From: Paenibacillus dendritiformis
GTDB taxonomy: Bacteria; Bacillota; Bacilli; Paenibacillales; Paenibacillaceae
DNA length: 64,000 bases
Reading direction: 5' to 3'
Assembly: GCF_015845845.1 (NCBI RefSeq)
Contig: NZ_LDIG01000159.1
Location: 62,001-126,000 of the forward strand
The notes under the pieces were generated by a model. The model saw only the letters and a program-made list of their open reading frames with translations, searched no databases and was not told the origin of the DNA. Below are positions 36,108-44,912 of the stretch, in pieces. Position 1 is the stretch's first letter; every line of letters begins with the position of its first letter. Made by a program: the position numbers and the translations under genes.

Positions 36108-37295
36108 TCATCTTACATACTCCAGCGCCAGCTCCTTCACTTGCGCGTTCTTCGCTTCGATAATGGAGCGCCGGGGCATCGGAGCCCACCGCGCCACGTC
36201 ATCGAGCCAGGTGGAAGGCAGCGGAACCGGAGCCTCCCCAGACCACCGCGCAATCCAGCCCTCCGGCAGTCCGGTCAGCGGCTGCCGCTCCAGCTCGTCC
36301 TTCATCGGATGCTCGCTCATCTCCAGCCACAGCATGCTCCAGGCGCGCGGCACGACTCTCCAGATGTCATAGCCGCCCCCGCCGAGAGCCACCCATCTTC
36401 CTTCGCAGCTCGCGTGCGCGAGCCGGTGAATCAGCTTCGGCATCTCCGCATAAATACGCATGCTGCAATGCATGTGAGACAGCGGATCGAACGCATGCGC
36501 GTCGCAGCCGTGCTGGCTGATGATGACGTCCGGGCGGAAGCTTCGCGCGACCTGGCCGATCGTCTCCTCGAAGCAGCGCAGCCACGATTCGTCCTCTGTA
36601 TACGGTTCCAAAGGCACGTTCACGCAAGAGCCGAAGCCTTCCCCGGCGCCGCGCTCGTTCACGAAGCCGGTTCCCGGGAACAGGAATTTGCCCGTCTCGT
36701 GAATGGAATAGGTGAACACATTCGGGTCGGTATAGAAGCACCATTGGACGCCGTCGCCGTGATGGACGTCGGTATCGATATAGAGAATGCGGGCATTATA
36801 GTGCCTCCGCAGCCAGGAAATGGCGATAGAGGCGTCGTTGTATACGCAGAAGCCGGCCCCTTTCTCGCCGAAGGCGTGGTGCAGCCCGCCGCCCAGATGC
36901 AGAGCGTGGAGAGTGCGGCCGCTCATGACGGCCTCGCAGGCGGCGACGGAGCCCCCTACGATCGCGCTGGCCGCCTGGTGCATGCCCGCGAAGTAGGGGG
37001 TGTCTTCCGTATGGAGGCCGTATTGATCCGAGCGGGCGACCCATTCCTCCGCGGGAGCGGGTTCGCTTAACCGCTTCACGGCTTCGATGTAATCCTCCCT
37101 GTGTATGTATCGTATCCACGCCTCCCAATCTGCCATCGACGTGGCAGGCCGAACGATGATATCGTCGGAGAGGGCGCCGATGCGCGTCAATAAATCGTTG
37201 GTCATGACGAGGCGGCGCTGATCGAACGGGTGATCGGCGTTGAACCGGTAACGCAGCGCATCGTCATGCATGAAATATAGGGCTGTGTCGGCCAT
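36108..37295 (-). CDS. acuC: Acetoin utilization protein AcuC, histone-deacetylase family
   Basis: This zinc-dependent lysine deacetylase removes the acetyl group from acetyl-CoA synthetase in B. subtilis and so reactivates it. The 395-residue product has GGLHHAFGEKGAGFCVYND, with His-His and Asp metal/catalytic residues, then ILYIDTDVHHGDGVQWCF and ISQHGCDAHAFDP for zinc ligands, and VALGGGGYDIWRVVPRAW at the end with the catalytic Tyr. The start is ATG 37295, with GGGAGGG about 12 bases upstream. acuA lies next upstream on the same strand, with acsA divergent beyond it. Confidence 0.93.
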   Translation of the reverse strand: MADTALYFMHDDALRYRFNADHPFDQRRLVMTNDLLTRIGALSDDIIVRPATSMADWEAWIRYIHREDYIEAVKRLSEPAPAEEWVARSDQYGLHTEDTPYFAGMHQAASAIVGGSVAACEAVMSGRTLHALHLGGGLHHAFGEKGAGFCVYNDASIAISWLRRHYNARILYIDTDVHHGDGVQWCFYTDPNVFTYSIHETGKFLFPGTGFVNERGAGEGFGSCVNVPLEPYTEDESWLRCFEETIGQVARSFRPDVIISQHGCDAHAFDPLSHMHCSMRIYAEMPKLIHRLAHASCEGRWVALGGGGYDIWRVVPRAWSMLWLEMSEHPMKDELERQPLTGLPEGWIARWSGEAPVPLPSTWLDDVARWAPMPRRSIIEAKNAQVKELALEYVR

Positions 37296-37336
37296 TCGGG
37301 CACCATCCCTCCCTTTTTCCGTATTGAAAAGATTAT

Positions 37337-37969
37337 TCAGTACATAAACCGCTGGCGGAAGCGCACGCGATCGAACTGCTCCCGCGAGGCGAGCGGAACG
37401 TCCTTGCCGATGCGGACCATCAGGCAGTTGGCGGGATGCGAGCAGATCTCCGGATCGTCCGTCGCATACCATATCATGTCGACCGATTCCATCAGCCGCT
37501 CCATCATTTTCCGGTAATCCCACACATTGAGCCGGGTGCCTTCCAAATCCCAATGCCAATAATATTCGGTCGTAAATACGATATAGCTCTCCATCTGATC
37601 GTCTTCAAACGCGGTAGTAATCATTTTTTTGCCGAGCCCCAGCGAACGATACTCGTTGGCGACCTCGATGGCGCCCAGCTCGATGAGATCCTCCATGCCG
37701 CCCTCCGACCAGCGCTCCAGTTCGTCCGGATAGTGAAAGGTCACGTATCCGACGATGATCTGGCCGTCCCGGGCCACAATAATTCGCCCTTCCGGCAGCC
37801 CGGCGATCTCGATTAGCGCTTCCTGCTGTTCCTTCGGCCTTCGGAACGCGTCCAGGTTCGGGTGCATGTCCCATGTGCCCAGCAGCTCCGGCTTGACGGG
37901 CCCTTCCACGACGATGACGCGATCTTCGTAAGGGATGATTTGCGCGTGATAACATTTTCGATGCTCCAC
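37337..37969 (-). CDS. acuA: Acetoin utilization protein AcuA, GNAT acetyltransferase
   Basis: AcuA acetylates a lysine of acetyl-CoA synthetase and switches it off. The 210-residue product matches the family in length. The CoA-binding motif is VANEYRSLGLGKKMI near residue 105. The N-terminal part YHAQIIPYEDRVIVVEGPV is typical of AcuA. The gene is upstream of acuC by 41 bases and forms one transcript. The gene for AcuB, which lies between them in B. subtilis, is absent. The ATG at 37969 has AAAGGAGCTGCTGGG upstream, a long spacing. Confidence 0.92.
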   Translation of the reverse strand: MEHRKCYHAQIIPYEDRVIVVEGPVKPELLGTWDMHPNLDAFRRPKEQQEALIEIAGLPEGRIIVARDGQIIVGYVTFHYPDELERWSEGGMEDLIELGAIEVANEYRSLGLGKKMITTAFEDDQMESYIVFTTEYYWHWDLEGTRLNVWDYRKMMERLMESVDMIWYATDDPEICSHPANCLMVRIGKDVPLASREQFDRVRFRQRFMY

Positions 37970-38145
37970 ACCCAGCAGCTCCTTTCGTCTCTTCCTTGGT
38001 TATAGCAAAAAAAGACCGTTTTGAAAAGGAAAAGAATAGGCTAAAAGAAAAACATATGCTATAATAAATCAAGCTTTAAATAATTCATGAAATCTCCCCT
38101 TGACAGCACGATTCACATCAAAGTCAAAATTTTTTTGCAAGCTCC

Positions 38146-38159
38146 TGAAAACGGTTTTA
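38146..38159 (+). promoter_or_regulatory. cre-like CcpA site between acuA and acsA
   Basis: TGAAAACGGTTTTA agrees with the cre consensus TGWAANCGNTNWCA at 13 of 14 positions. It lies 84 bases upstream of the acsA start codon in the shared divergent region. In B. subtilis both acsA and acuABC have cre sites, so CcpA control is expected here. Confidence 0.65.
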
Positions 38160-38242
38160 TTTGCGAATGAGGCAAATGCTGGCATGACCAAGCAACCAAT
38201 CATGAACATTCATGAAGTTAGAAACAGGAGGATGAAGCGACA

Positions 38243-39967
38243 ATGAGTAACGTGCAAGGAGAAATCATTACCCCATCAGCAACCAACCCGAACATGAAAA
38301 ATTACGAAGAGGCGGTTGCCAATTTCAATTGGGAGAGCGTGGAGCAGAACTTCTCCTGGGCGGAGACGGGCCGGATCAATATGGCGTACGAGGCCATTGA
38401 CCGGCATGTCGATCAGGGCCGCGGAGACAAGGTGGCTTTGCTCTATAGCGACGCGCAGCGAGACGAGTCATACACGTTCGCGGACCTGAAGCGCAAGTCC
38501 AACCAATTCGCCAATGTGCTTCGCTCGCTCGGCATTCAGAAGGGGGAGCGGGTCTTTATTTTTATGCCGCGGACGCCGGAGCTCTATGTGAGCGTATTCG
38601 GCATCCTGAAGGCGGGAGCGGTCGTGGGACCGCTGTTCGAAGCGTTCATGGAGACCGCGGTCAGGGATCGCTTGCAGGACAGCGAGGCTGTAGCGATCGT
38701 GACGACGCCGGCGCTGGCCCACCGGGTTCCGCGCGCAGAGCTTCCGAAGCTGAAGCATGTCATTCTCGTCGGCGAAGACGTGAACACGCAGGAAGGCTAT
38801 ATCGATTTCCACGCCGAGATGGCGGAAGCGTCCGAGGAAGCGGAGATTGAATGGCTGGGGCGCGAAGACGGTCTCATTATCCACTACACATCCGGATCGA
38901 CCGGGAAGCCCAAGGGCGTCTATCATGTTCAAAATGCAATGATCCAACATTATCATACAGGCAATGTCGTGCTGGATTTGAAGGAAGATGACATCTACTG
39001 GTGCACGGCCGATCCGGGCTGGGTTACCGGTACATCGTACGGCATATTTGCGCCGTGGCTGCACGGCGCAACGAATGTGATCCGGGGGGGACGGTTCAGT
39101 CCGCAGGATTGGTACAGCACGATTCAGAAATATAAAGTGACGGTATGGTACAGCGCGCCGACCGCGTTCCGCATGCTGATGAGCGCGGGGAACGATGTCA
39201 TCGCCCAATACGACCTGTCCAGCCTCCGGCACGTCTTGTCCGTCGGCGAGCCGCTGAATCCGGAAGTCGTTCGCTGGGGCATGAAAGTATACGGTCAGCG
39301 CATTCATGATACATGGTGGATGACGGAGACGGGGGGACAACTGATCTGCAATTATCCGGCGATGCCGCTGAAGCCGGGGTCGATGGGACGTCCGGTGCCG
39401 GGCGTAGAGGCTTCGATTATCGACGATCAGGGGAACGAGCTGCCGCCATACCGGATGGGGAATCTGGCCATCCGTACGCCTTGGCCTTCGATGATGCGCC
39501 AAGTATGGAACAACCCGGCCAAGTTCCAGGAGTATTTCCGCGTTGACGGATGGTATATTTCAGGCGACTCGGCCTATCGGGATGAGGATGGTTATTTCTG
39601 GTTCCAGGGGCGCATCGACGACGTCATCAATACGTCCGGCGAGCGGGTCGGGCCGTTCGAGGTCGAGAGCAAGCTGGTCGAGCATCCGGCTGTGGCGGAA
39701 GCCGGCGTCATCGGCAAGCCGGATCCGGTACGCGGCGAGATCATTAAGGCGTTCATCTCTTTGCGGGAAGGATACAGCCCGTCGGATGAATTGAAAGCCG
39801 ATATTTCCAGATACGTGAAGGAGAACTTGTCCGCGCATGCCGCGCCGCGCGAGATCGAATTCAAGGATAAGCTGCCGAAGACGCGCTCAGGGAAAATTAT
39901 GCGGCGTGTCTTGAAGGCATGGGAGCTGAATCTGCCGACAGGCGATTTGTCGACAATTGAAGACTGA
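38243..39967 (+). CDS. acsA: Acetyl-CoA synthetase
   Basis: The enzyme converts acetate, ATP and CoA to acetyl-CoA in the cytosol. The 574-residue length is very close to B. subtilis AcsA. Core motifs: phosphate loop YTSGSTGKPKGVYH near residue 215, VTWYSAPTAFRMLM, YISGDSAYRDEDGYFWFQGR near residue 440, and the acetylatable lysine in LPKTRSGKIMRRVLKAWE near 550. AGGAGG precedes the start. The divergent acuA and acuC genes presumably set its acetylation state, and the cre-like site lies upstream. Confidence 0.95.
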   Translation: MSNVQGEIITPSATNPNMKNYEEAVANFNWESVEQNFSWAETGRINMAYEAIDRHVDQGRGDKVALLYSDAQRDESYTFADLKRKSNQFANVLRSLGIQKGERVFIFMPRTPELYVSVFGILKAGAVVGPLFEAFMETAVRDRLQDSEAVAIVTTPALAHRVPRAELPKLKHVILVGEDVNTQEGYIDFHAEMAEASEEAEIEWLGREDGLIIHYTSGSTGKPKGVYHVQNAMIQHYHTGNVVLDLKEDDIYWCTADPGWVTGTSYGIFAPWLHGATNVIRGGRFSPQDWYSTIQKYKVTVWYSAPTAFRMLMSAGNDVIAQYDLSSLRHVLSVGEPLNPEVVRWGMKVYGQRIHDTWWMTETGGQLICNYPAMPLKPGSMGRPVPGVEASIIDDQGNELPPYRMGNLAIRTPWPSMMRQVWNNPAKFQEYFRVDGWYISGDSAYRDEDGYFWFQGRIDDVINTSGERVGPFEVESKLVEHPAVAEAGVIGKPDPVRGEIIKAFISLREGYSPSDELKADISRYVKENLSAHAAPREIEFKDKLPKTRSGKIMRRVLKAWELNLPTGDLSTIED

Positions 39968-39982
39968 TGCCGCACAGCGAAG

Positions 39983-40011
39983 AGGAGGCCTTAGGAGGGC
40001 CTCCTTTTTTG
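39983..40011 (+). terminator. Terminator of acsA
   Basis: The arms GGAGGCC and GGCCTCC have a 7-base loop and are followed by TTTTTT. A second palindrome (AACAGCGATGGC/GCCATCGCTGTT, 40030-40062) stands between it and the convergent PBP gene. Confidence 0.85.
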
Positions 40012-40095
40012 ATGGCGGAGCATATAAGACAACAGCGATGGCTCAGAATGCCATCGCTGTTGTTCGTTCGATCGCGCAAAGGTTCGCGCGATGCG

Positions 40096-43000
40096 TTATG
40101 GGTTTTTGACTTGAACGGTGGAGGTCGGGCTCGATTCTCCGGCGCTGTTCACGGCCGTGACCCGGTACCATCCTGCCGGCGAGATCGTGATCAGCTCGAA
40201 TTGTGCCGTCGGCGTAGTGCCGATGCGTTCATACGATCCGCCGTCGGAGCTGTAGTAAATCACATACTCGCTCGGATTGTTGGACGAGGCGCTCCAGGTC
40301 AGCTTCAAGCCCATTTCCGTCAAGGAAGCTTGCGGATTGCCCGGCGTGCTCGGCGGACTGTCTGCCTCATCCGGAGCATCCGTCTCCGATCCTTGATCCT
40401 GTCCGTCCTCGCCCGCGCTGCCGTCTCCCGTTGAACCGGGGTTCTGCGCATCCGGGCCGTCAGTGCCGGAACCATCCGGATCAGGCTCCACGTTAGCGCC
40501 TCCCAGCGTCACGGTCTGGGATGGGGCCGATTCATTGCCGGCCACATCGACCGCCGTTACATAGTAAGCGTACTGATGCGAATTGGAGAAATACGTCTTG
40601 AACTGAGTCTCTTCTCCCGTCAGCACCGTTCCTTCTTCCCGCTTGAATGGACCGCCATCCAAGGAGCGGTACAGACGATAACCGACGACATCCGCTTCAC
40701 CGTTCCGCGAGAAGGAAATGCGCAGCGTCGTGTCGCCCGACTCCTCCAGGCTTACGCCGGACGGCGGAGCCGGCGGTTTGCCGTCATCCTTGCGCGGATC
40801 GACCTTCGCAGGCGCGTCGGTGTTGGCGTCCTCCGGCAAATAGGAGGACAGCGAGCGCCGCTGGCTGCTGGAAGACAGATGGCCCAGCGCTTGCTTCAGC
40901 TCCTCGATCAGCTCTTGGATCGGCTTCTCGCGCTTCATGACCACTTTTTCGCGGGTCATATCGTCAGGCGTCGTATCCTGCGGGATATAATTGACACCGT
41001 CATACGTAATGTATTTCATCTTTTGCAGCGCATCTTCGGTCTCTGTCGGCACGAATTTGCGATTGAAGATATCCGTTACGTAACGGCCGGCCTGCTTCGT
41101 CAGCTCGTTCGGAAGCTTCCCGCTTAATCCGGAGACGGTCATCCGCACGATGCCGTCAGGCTGGCTGAATTTCTTCGTCTCGAACAATTCCGGCTTCAGC
41201 TTGTTCACTTCGTTCATGACTTTGGACCAGATCTGGGTTGAGCGGGAATAGGCGTCCCGATTCAATACGTGAATCTGCTGGTCATACCCGACCCATACGC
41301 CCATCGTCACGTCCGGGGTATAGCCGATGAACCAGGTGTCGGCGTAGTTCTGGGTCGAACCCGTCTTGGCGGCCACTTCCACTTGGCCGAACAGATCGAA
41401 CTCGGACTGCACCCGGCGTCCGGTACCGCGCGGATCGGTAATGACGGTTTTGAGCATATCCGTCATCAGATATGCGCTTTGCTCGGACACGACCGGCTTC
41501 GGATCGACTTTGTGCTGATATATGATTTTGCCGTTCGAATCCACGATCTTGGATATCATGTACGGATCGTTATACTTCCCGCCGTTGGCGATAACACCGA
41601 ATGCATTGGTAATCTCCTCAACGGTAACGCCATAGCGCAGGCCGCCGATTACCCCGGTCTGGGCGTAATAATCCTCCGGCTGAATCGTCGTGATTCCGAG
41701 CTTCTGGACGAAGTCAAGCGCCTGCTTGACGCCCAGCTTCTCTATGTAGATCTTGAGCGCCGGCAAGTTAAGCGATTCATTGAGCGCCTTTCTAGCGGTT
41801 ACGAGCCCCTGGTATCTCATATTCGCGTTGCCGGGAATATGGTAGCCCTTGGAGCCGTCCTTCAACACCATCGGCGCGTCGTCCAGGATGGAGGCCGGCT
41901 GAATCAAGCCTTGATCCAGAGCTGGCAAATAAGCGGCCAACGGCTTCATTGTCGAGCCCGGCTGGCGCAGCATTTGCGTGGCGAAGTTCATCTGCTCCTC
42001 ATAGAAATCGCGGCCTTCAATCATGCCGAGGATCGCCCCGGTATGATGATTAATCATCATCGCGGCGACTTGCTCCAAGCCCTTCGTCTCGCTGTACGGA
42101 GAGAAGTTGCTCGCGTCATTGGCTACATTTTTCATGGCCTTGTAAATCTTCTTGTCGATCGTGGTGTAGACCTTGTATCCGCCGTGGAGCAGCTGCTCCC
42201 GGGCATTCTGCAGCAATTCCGCATTCTCTCGCTTGCGCAGATCGGCCCGCGTGAATTCCGGGTACTTCTGCAGAACAAGCACTTCGGCGGCAGCCCGTTC
42301 GGCTTCCAGCATCAGGTATGGATAGATCGCATATGCCTTCGCATTTGGCTTGGCGATGGAGCCCCGGATGTCAAATGCCAATGCTTCGTCATATTGCTGC
42401 TGCGTAATTTTATGCTCCTCGAGCATGCGTTTCAGAACCAGCTTCTGGCGCTTGATGGCTCTTTCGATGCCTTCCTCATTGATTTCTCCTTTGCCCGTGA
42501 AGGCGGAGTAGGCGGAAGGGAGCTGGGGAAGACCGGCCAAATACGCCGATTGGGCGATATTCAGCTTATCAAGCTTGTCGATATTGAAGATTCCTTTGGC
42601 CGCTGCCTTGATGCCGTACAGATTATAACCGCTCGAGCCGTTGCCGAACGAAACCTTGTTCAAGTAGGCGGTCAATATTTCTTCCTTCGACAGCATGCGC
42701 TCGATGCGCAGAGAGAGAAAGATCTCTTTGGCTTTCCGGCTGTCGGTTCGATCCAAGGTCAAAAACACTTGTCTCGCCAACTGCTGGGTCAGGGTGCTCC
42801 CGCCTGTCTGCACCGGCTTATTCAGCACTTTTTGCATAACAGCCCGGGACAGGCCCCGGATATCAATGCCCATATGCTCGAAAAAACGGTTGTCTTCCGT
42901 TGCGATAAGCGCGTCGATAACGGTCTGCGGAATCTCGTCCATCGTAACCGGCCGCCTGTCTTCATCGGTGCGAAGCTGGCCGATAGGAGAGCCGTCATTA

Positions 43001-43236
43001 AAATATACAAAACCTGTGAATGCATTTTCCTGAATCTTCTGCTCGATGTATTCCCGGGAACGAATCGGTTCATCCTTCACAAGGGAAGTGACGTAGCCGA
43101 TGCCAGCACCGCCTACGAATAAGCAACATAGAATACCGAGCAGCATGAGCCACTTCGTGACGGTCCAGATTCGACGTCCAACCGACTTTTTCGGCCTCGG
43201 CTTGTCGTCCTTTTCCGTCAGTTTCTCATCTACCAT
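40096..43236 (-). CDS. Class A penicillin-binding protein with fibronectin type III repeats
   Basis: This bifunctional glycosyltransferase/transpeptidase builds peptidoglycan at the outer membrane face. The 1046 residues comprise a cytosolic basic tail, one membrane helix (WLMLLGILCCLFVGGAGIGY near residue 30), the transglycosylase domain (EDNRFFEHMGIDIRG and GGSTLTQQLARQVFLT near 110-160) and the transpeptidase domain (active serine RQPGSTMKPLAAY near 415, SLNLP and KTGSTQNYADTWFIGY near 620). The C-terminus has two fibronectin type III domains (about 825-915 and 960-1045) joined by an acidic, Gly/Ser/Pro-rich linker. AAGGAGG precedes the ATG. It is longer than PBP1A of B. subtilis, and the repeats likely aid wall or carbohydrate contact. 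Confidence 0.94.
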   Translation of the reverse strand: MVDEKLTEKDDKPRPKKSVGRRIWTVTKWLMLLGILCCLFVGGAGIGYVTSLVKDEPIRSREYIEQKIQENAFTGFVYFNDGSPIGQLRTDEDRRPVTMDEIPQTVIDALIATEDNRFFEHMGIDIRGLSRAVMQKVLNKPVQTGGSTLTQQLARQVFLTLDRTDSRKAKEIFLSLRIERMLSKEEILTAYLNKVSFGNGSSGYNLYGIKAAAKGIFNIDKLDKLNIAQSAYLAGLPQLPSAYSAFTGKGEINEEGIERAIKRQKLVLKRMLEEHKITQQQYDEALAFDIRGSIAKPNAKAYAIYPYLMLEAERAAAEVLVLQKYPEFTRADLRKRENAELLQNAREQLLHGGYKVYTTIDKKIYKAMKNVANDASNFSPYSETKGLEQVAAMMINHHTGAILGMIEGRDFYEEQMNFATQMLRQPGSTMKPLAAYLPALDQGLIQPASILDDAPMVLKDGSKGYHIPGNANMRYQGLVTARKALNESLNLPALKIYIEKLGVKQALDFVQKLGITTIQPEDYYAQTGVIGGLRYGVTVEEITNAFGVIANGGKYNDPYMISKIVDSNGKIIYQHKVDPKPVVSEQSAYLMTDMLKTVITDPRGTGRRVQSEFDLFGQVEVAAKTGSTQNYADTWFIGYTPDVTMGVWVGYDQQIHVLNRDAYSRSTQIWSKVMNEVNKLKPELFETKKFSQPDGIVRMTVSGLSGKLPNELTKQAGRYVTDIFNRKFVPTETEDALQKMKYITYDGVNYIPQDTTPDDMTREKVVMKREKPIQELIEELKQALGHLSSSSQRRSLSSYLPEDANTDAPAKVDPRKDDGKPPAPPSGVSLEESGDTTLRISFSRNGEADVVGYRLYRSLDGGPFKREEGTVLTGEETQFKTYFSNSHQYAYYVTAVDVAGNESAPSQTVTLGGANVEPDPDGSGTDGPDAQNPGSTGDGSAGEDGQDQGSETDAPDEADSPPSTPGNPQASLTEMGLKLTWSASSNNPSEYVIYYSSDGGSYERIGTTPTAQFELITISPAGWYRVTAVNSAGESSPTSTVQVKNP

Positions 43237-43359
43237 GCATTTTTTCCTCCTTATATTGCAGCGCTTTCCATTATACCATAAAAGTTGATTTGGTAGATGT
43301 TACTTTCCTTAGCAACTTACAAAATGAATGCAGGCAAGAGGAAGGCGAAGCAAATGATT

Positions 43360-43388
43360 TTGACGACCGGGATCGGTTGTGTTATTAG
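43360..43388 (+). promoter_or_regulatory. Candidate promoter of the T-box-like leader
   Basis: TTGACG and TATTAG are separated by 17 bases, ending about 35 bases before the conserved GATGA of the leader. Confidence 0.45.
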
Positions 43389-43419
43389 TTAATTTATCTC
43401 GCCAAAACACGAATATGAT

Positions 43420-43695
43420 AAAACGATGACAGAATCAGTAGATGGCCGGCATTGTATAAGCCAGAGAGCCGGTAGGTGGCGCGAATCGGCCGATGCGGAC
43501 ATTGAACTATTGAATTACAGTCTGTAGCATGAAATCAAAATCGATGACCGAATGCCGGGCTGGCGCTTGGCGATGGAGATGCCGTACAAGCAGGCAAGCG
43601 CAAATTCACCAAAGCAAGGCTTAGATAAACAGGTAAGCATTTGCACAAGAAACCTCCGGCCCCGCGATGAGAGTAGCGTTGGAGGCTTTTTTCTT
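43420..43695 (+). promoter_or_regulatory. Tyrosine-type T-box-like leader with no gene downstream
   Basis: The plus strand has the ordered landmarks of a T-box stem I: GATGA (K-turn) at 43424, AGTA (S-turn) near 43437, AGAGAG (AG bulge) at 43463, GGTGGCGCGAA (distal loop) near 43475, and GAATTACAG near 43512, where TAC followed by A is a tyrosine specifier. CAGA and TCTG flank the specifier loop and can pair. A terminator-like stem (CCTCC/GGAGG then CTTTTTTC) ends the element at 43695, with CCCGCG in place of the usual ACCGCG. The canonical TGGNACCGCG is degenerate (CGGCCCCGCG). Only 150 bases remain before the rpsD terminator, so no tyrS can follow. Confidence 0.6.
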
Positions 43696-43840
43696 AATCC
43701 TCCAAGGAATGAGGTTCCCATCTTCTATAGGTTAGGCGCAATCCTGCGTTTATACAGTATTTTCTGCCTGCCGGGATCATTTTAGATGAATTGATGCGGC
43801 TTCGATGGGCAAATCCGCAGCGCCAAGAAAAAAAGACAAC
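43696..43840. other. Gene-free remainder between the leader and the rpsD terminator
   Basis: About 145 bases with no credible gene. Together with the PBP promoter region and the T-box-like leader it fills the space between PBP and rpsD where tyrS lies in relatives. Translation of the three frames gives nothing that resembles a tyrosyl-tRNA synthetase start or end. Confidence 0.5.
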
Positions 43841-43872
43841 AAAAAATCGCCGTCCATACGGAACGGCGATTC
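43841..43872 (-). terminator. Terminator of rpsD
   Basis: Read on the minus strand, AATCGCCGT and ACGGCGATT pair around a 9-base loop and are followed by TTTTGTTG. Confidence 0.85.
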
Positions 43873-43892
43873 GCTGCCTCAAGATGAGAATC

Positions 43893-44495
43893 TTAACGGC
43901 TGTAGAACTCGACGATTTGCTTCTCGTCGATCTCTTGGGACAATTCTCCGCGCTCTGGCAGGCGGATGTACTTGCCTTCAAGAGCAGCTTCGTTGAATTC
44001 CAAGTAGTTCGGAAGGTGATGACGGCCTTCCATCGCTTCTTTGATTACTTTCAGGCCGCGGCTTCTCTCGCGAAGACCGATAACGTCGCCTGGAGTAACA
44101 ATGTAGGATGGGATATCGACTTTCTTGCCATTCACCGTAACGTGGCCGTGAGCAACCAATTGGCGCGCGCCTGCGCGGGAATTCGAGAACCCGAGGCGGT
44201 ATACCAGGTTGTCCAGACGGCTCTCCAGCAGGAACATGAAGTTCTCACCGGCGATGCCTTGCATTTTCGTTGCACGGTCGAACAAGGTGCGGAATTGCTT
44301 CTCGCCCAAGCCGTACATGTGGCGAAGCTTTTGCTTCTCTTGCAATTGAACAGCGTAGCCGCTCAATTTTTTGCGCATTCCCGGACCATGTTGTCCTGGA
44401 GGATAAGCGCGGTTTTTCAATTCTTTGCCTGTGCCGCTCAGAGAGATGCCGAGACGGCGGCTCAATTTGAACTTAGGACCTGTGTAACGTGCCAT
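43893..44495 (-). CDS. rpsD: 30S ribosomal protein S4
   Basis: S4 starts 30S assembly by binding 16S rRNA and represses its own mRNA in Bacilli. The 200-residue product is full length. It has [20 protein letters not shown], then [15 protein letters not shown], and the S4 RNA-binding domain [20 protein letters not shown] to [16 protein letters not shown]. The Zn-binding cysteine set of some S4 is absent. AGAAGGAG precedes the ATG. It is monocistronic between its own promoter and terminator. Confidence 0.97.
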   Translation of the reverse strand: MARYTGPKFKLSRRLGISLSGTGKELKNRAYPPGQHGPGMRKKLSGYAVQLQEKQKLRHMYGLGEKQFRTLFDRATKMQGIAGENFMFLLESRLDNLVYRLGFSNSRAGARQLVAHGHVTVNGKKVDIPSYIVTPGDVIGLRERSRGLKVIKEAMEGRHHLPNYLEFNEAALEGKYIRLPERGELSQEIDEKQIVEFYSR

Positions 44496-44669
44496 ATGAA
44501 AGTTGACTCCTTCTCAAACGAAATGTTAGATAATGGGTCGCTTTGCGCCGATTCCCATCCTTATGCTGATATATGGATCAGCTCCGGCCCGGGGTTTCAG
44601 CCGCTGCCCGTCCGGCGATGGAAATACGTGAGGGTGACACAACAGTTCTCCCCTTATACATCTAACAAT
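44496..44669 (-). promoter_or_regulatory. rpsD mRNA leader, likely S4-responsive
   Basis: The rpsD promoter would give an untranslated leader of about 165 bases, GC-rich with CCATCGCCGGACGGGCAGC and CCCCGGGCCGGAG segments that can fold. In B. subtilis a leader pseudoknot of similar length is bound by S4 for autoregulation. The equivalence is inferred from position and length. Confidence 0.4.
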
Positions 44670-44697
44670 TCTATAAGATCGTTGGGCCGAATGTCAA
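44670..44697 (-). promoter_or_regulatory. Promoter of rpsD
   Basis: On the minus strand TTGACA and TATAGA are separated by 16 bases. This is a near-consensus vegetative promoter. Confidence 0.75.
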
Positions 44698-44912
44698 GAC
44701 GGTATGCGGCAAATCTCGCGCTTTTCAATATTTCTCGCTTATCATAGAAAAGCGGCAACCATTCGACAAGATGCGGCTTACAAAACAGTAGATCTTTCGA
44801 CATAGTTCTTATGGCCTAAAAAGCTTTTAAAGGTTGTGTGGAAGTAGTACATTTTAGTAGAAAAATATTGTATGATAGTAGGAGACCACCCTTTATATAG
44901 AAGGAGAAGAGC

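Noticed and set aside
43552-43785. Plus-strand frame inside the T-box-like leader, considered as a tyrS remnant
   Set aside because: Translation shows no TyrRS motif (no HIGH-like or KMSKS-like sequence), and it crosses the terminator.
43791-44747. Plus-strand frame of 318 residues over rpsD
   Set aside because: It is antisense to rpsD, which is certain, and shows no family signature.
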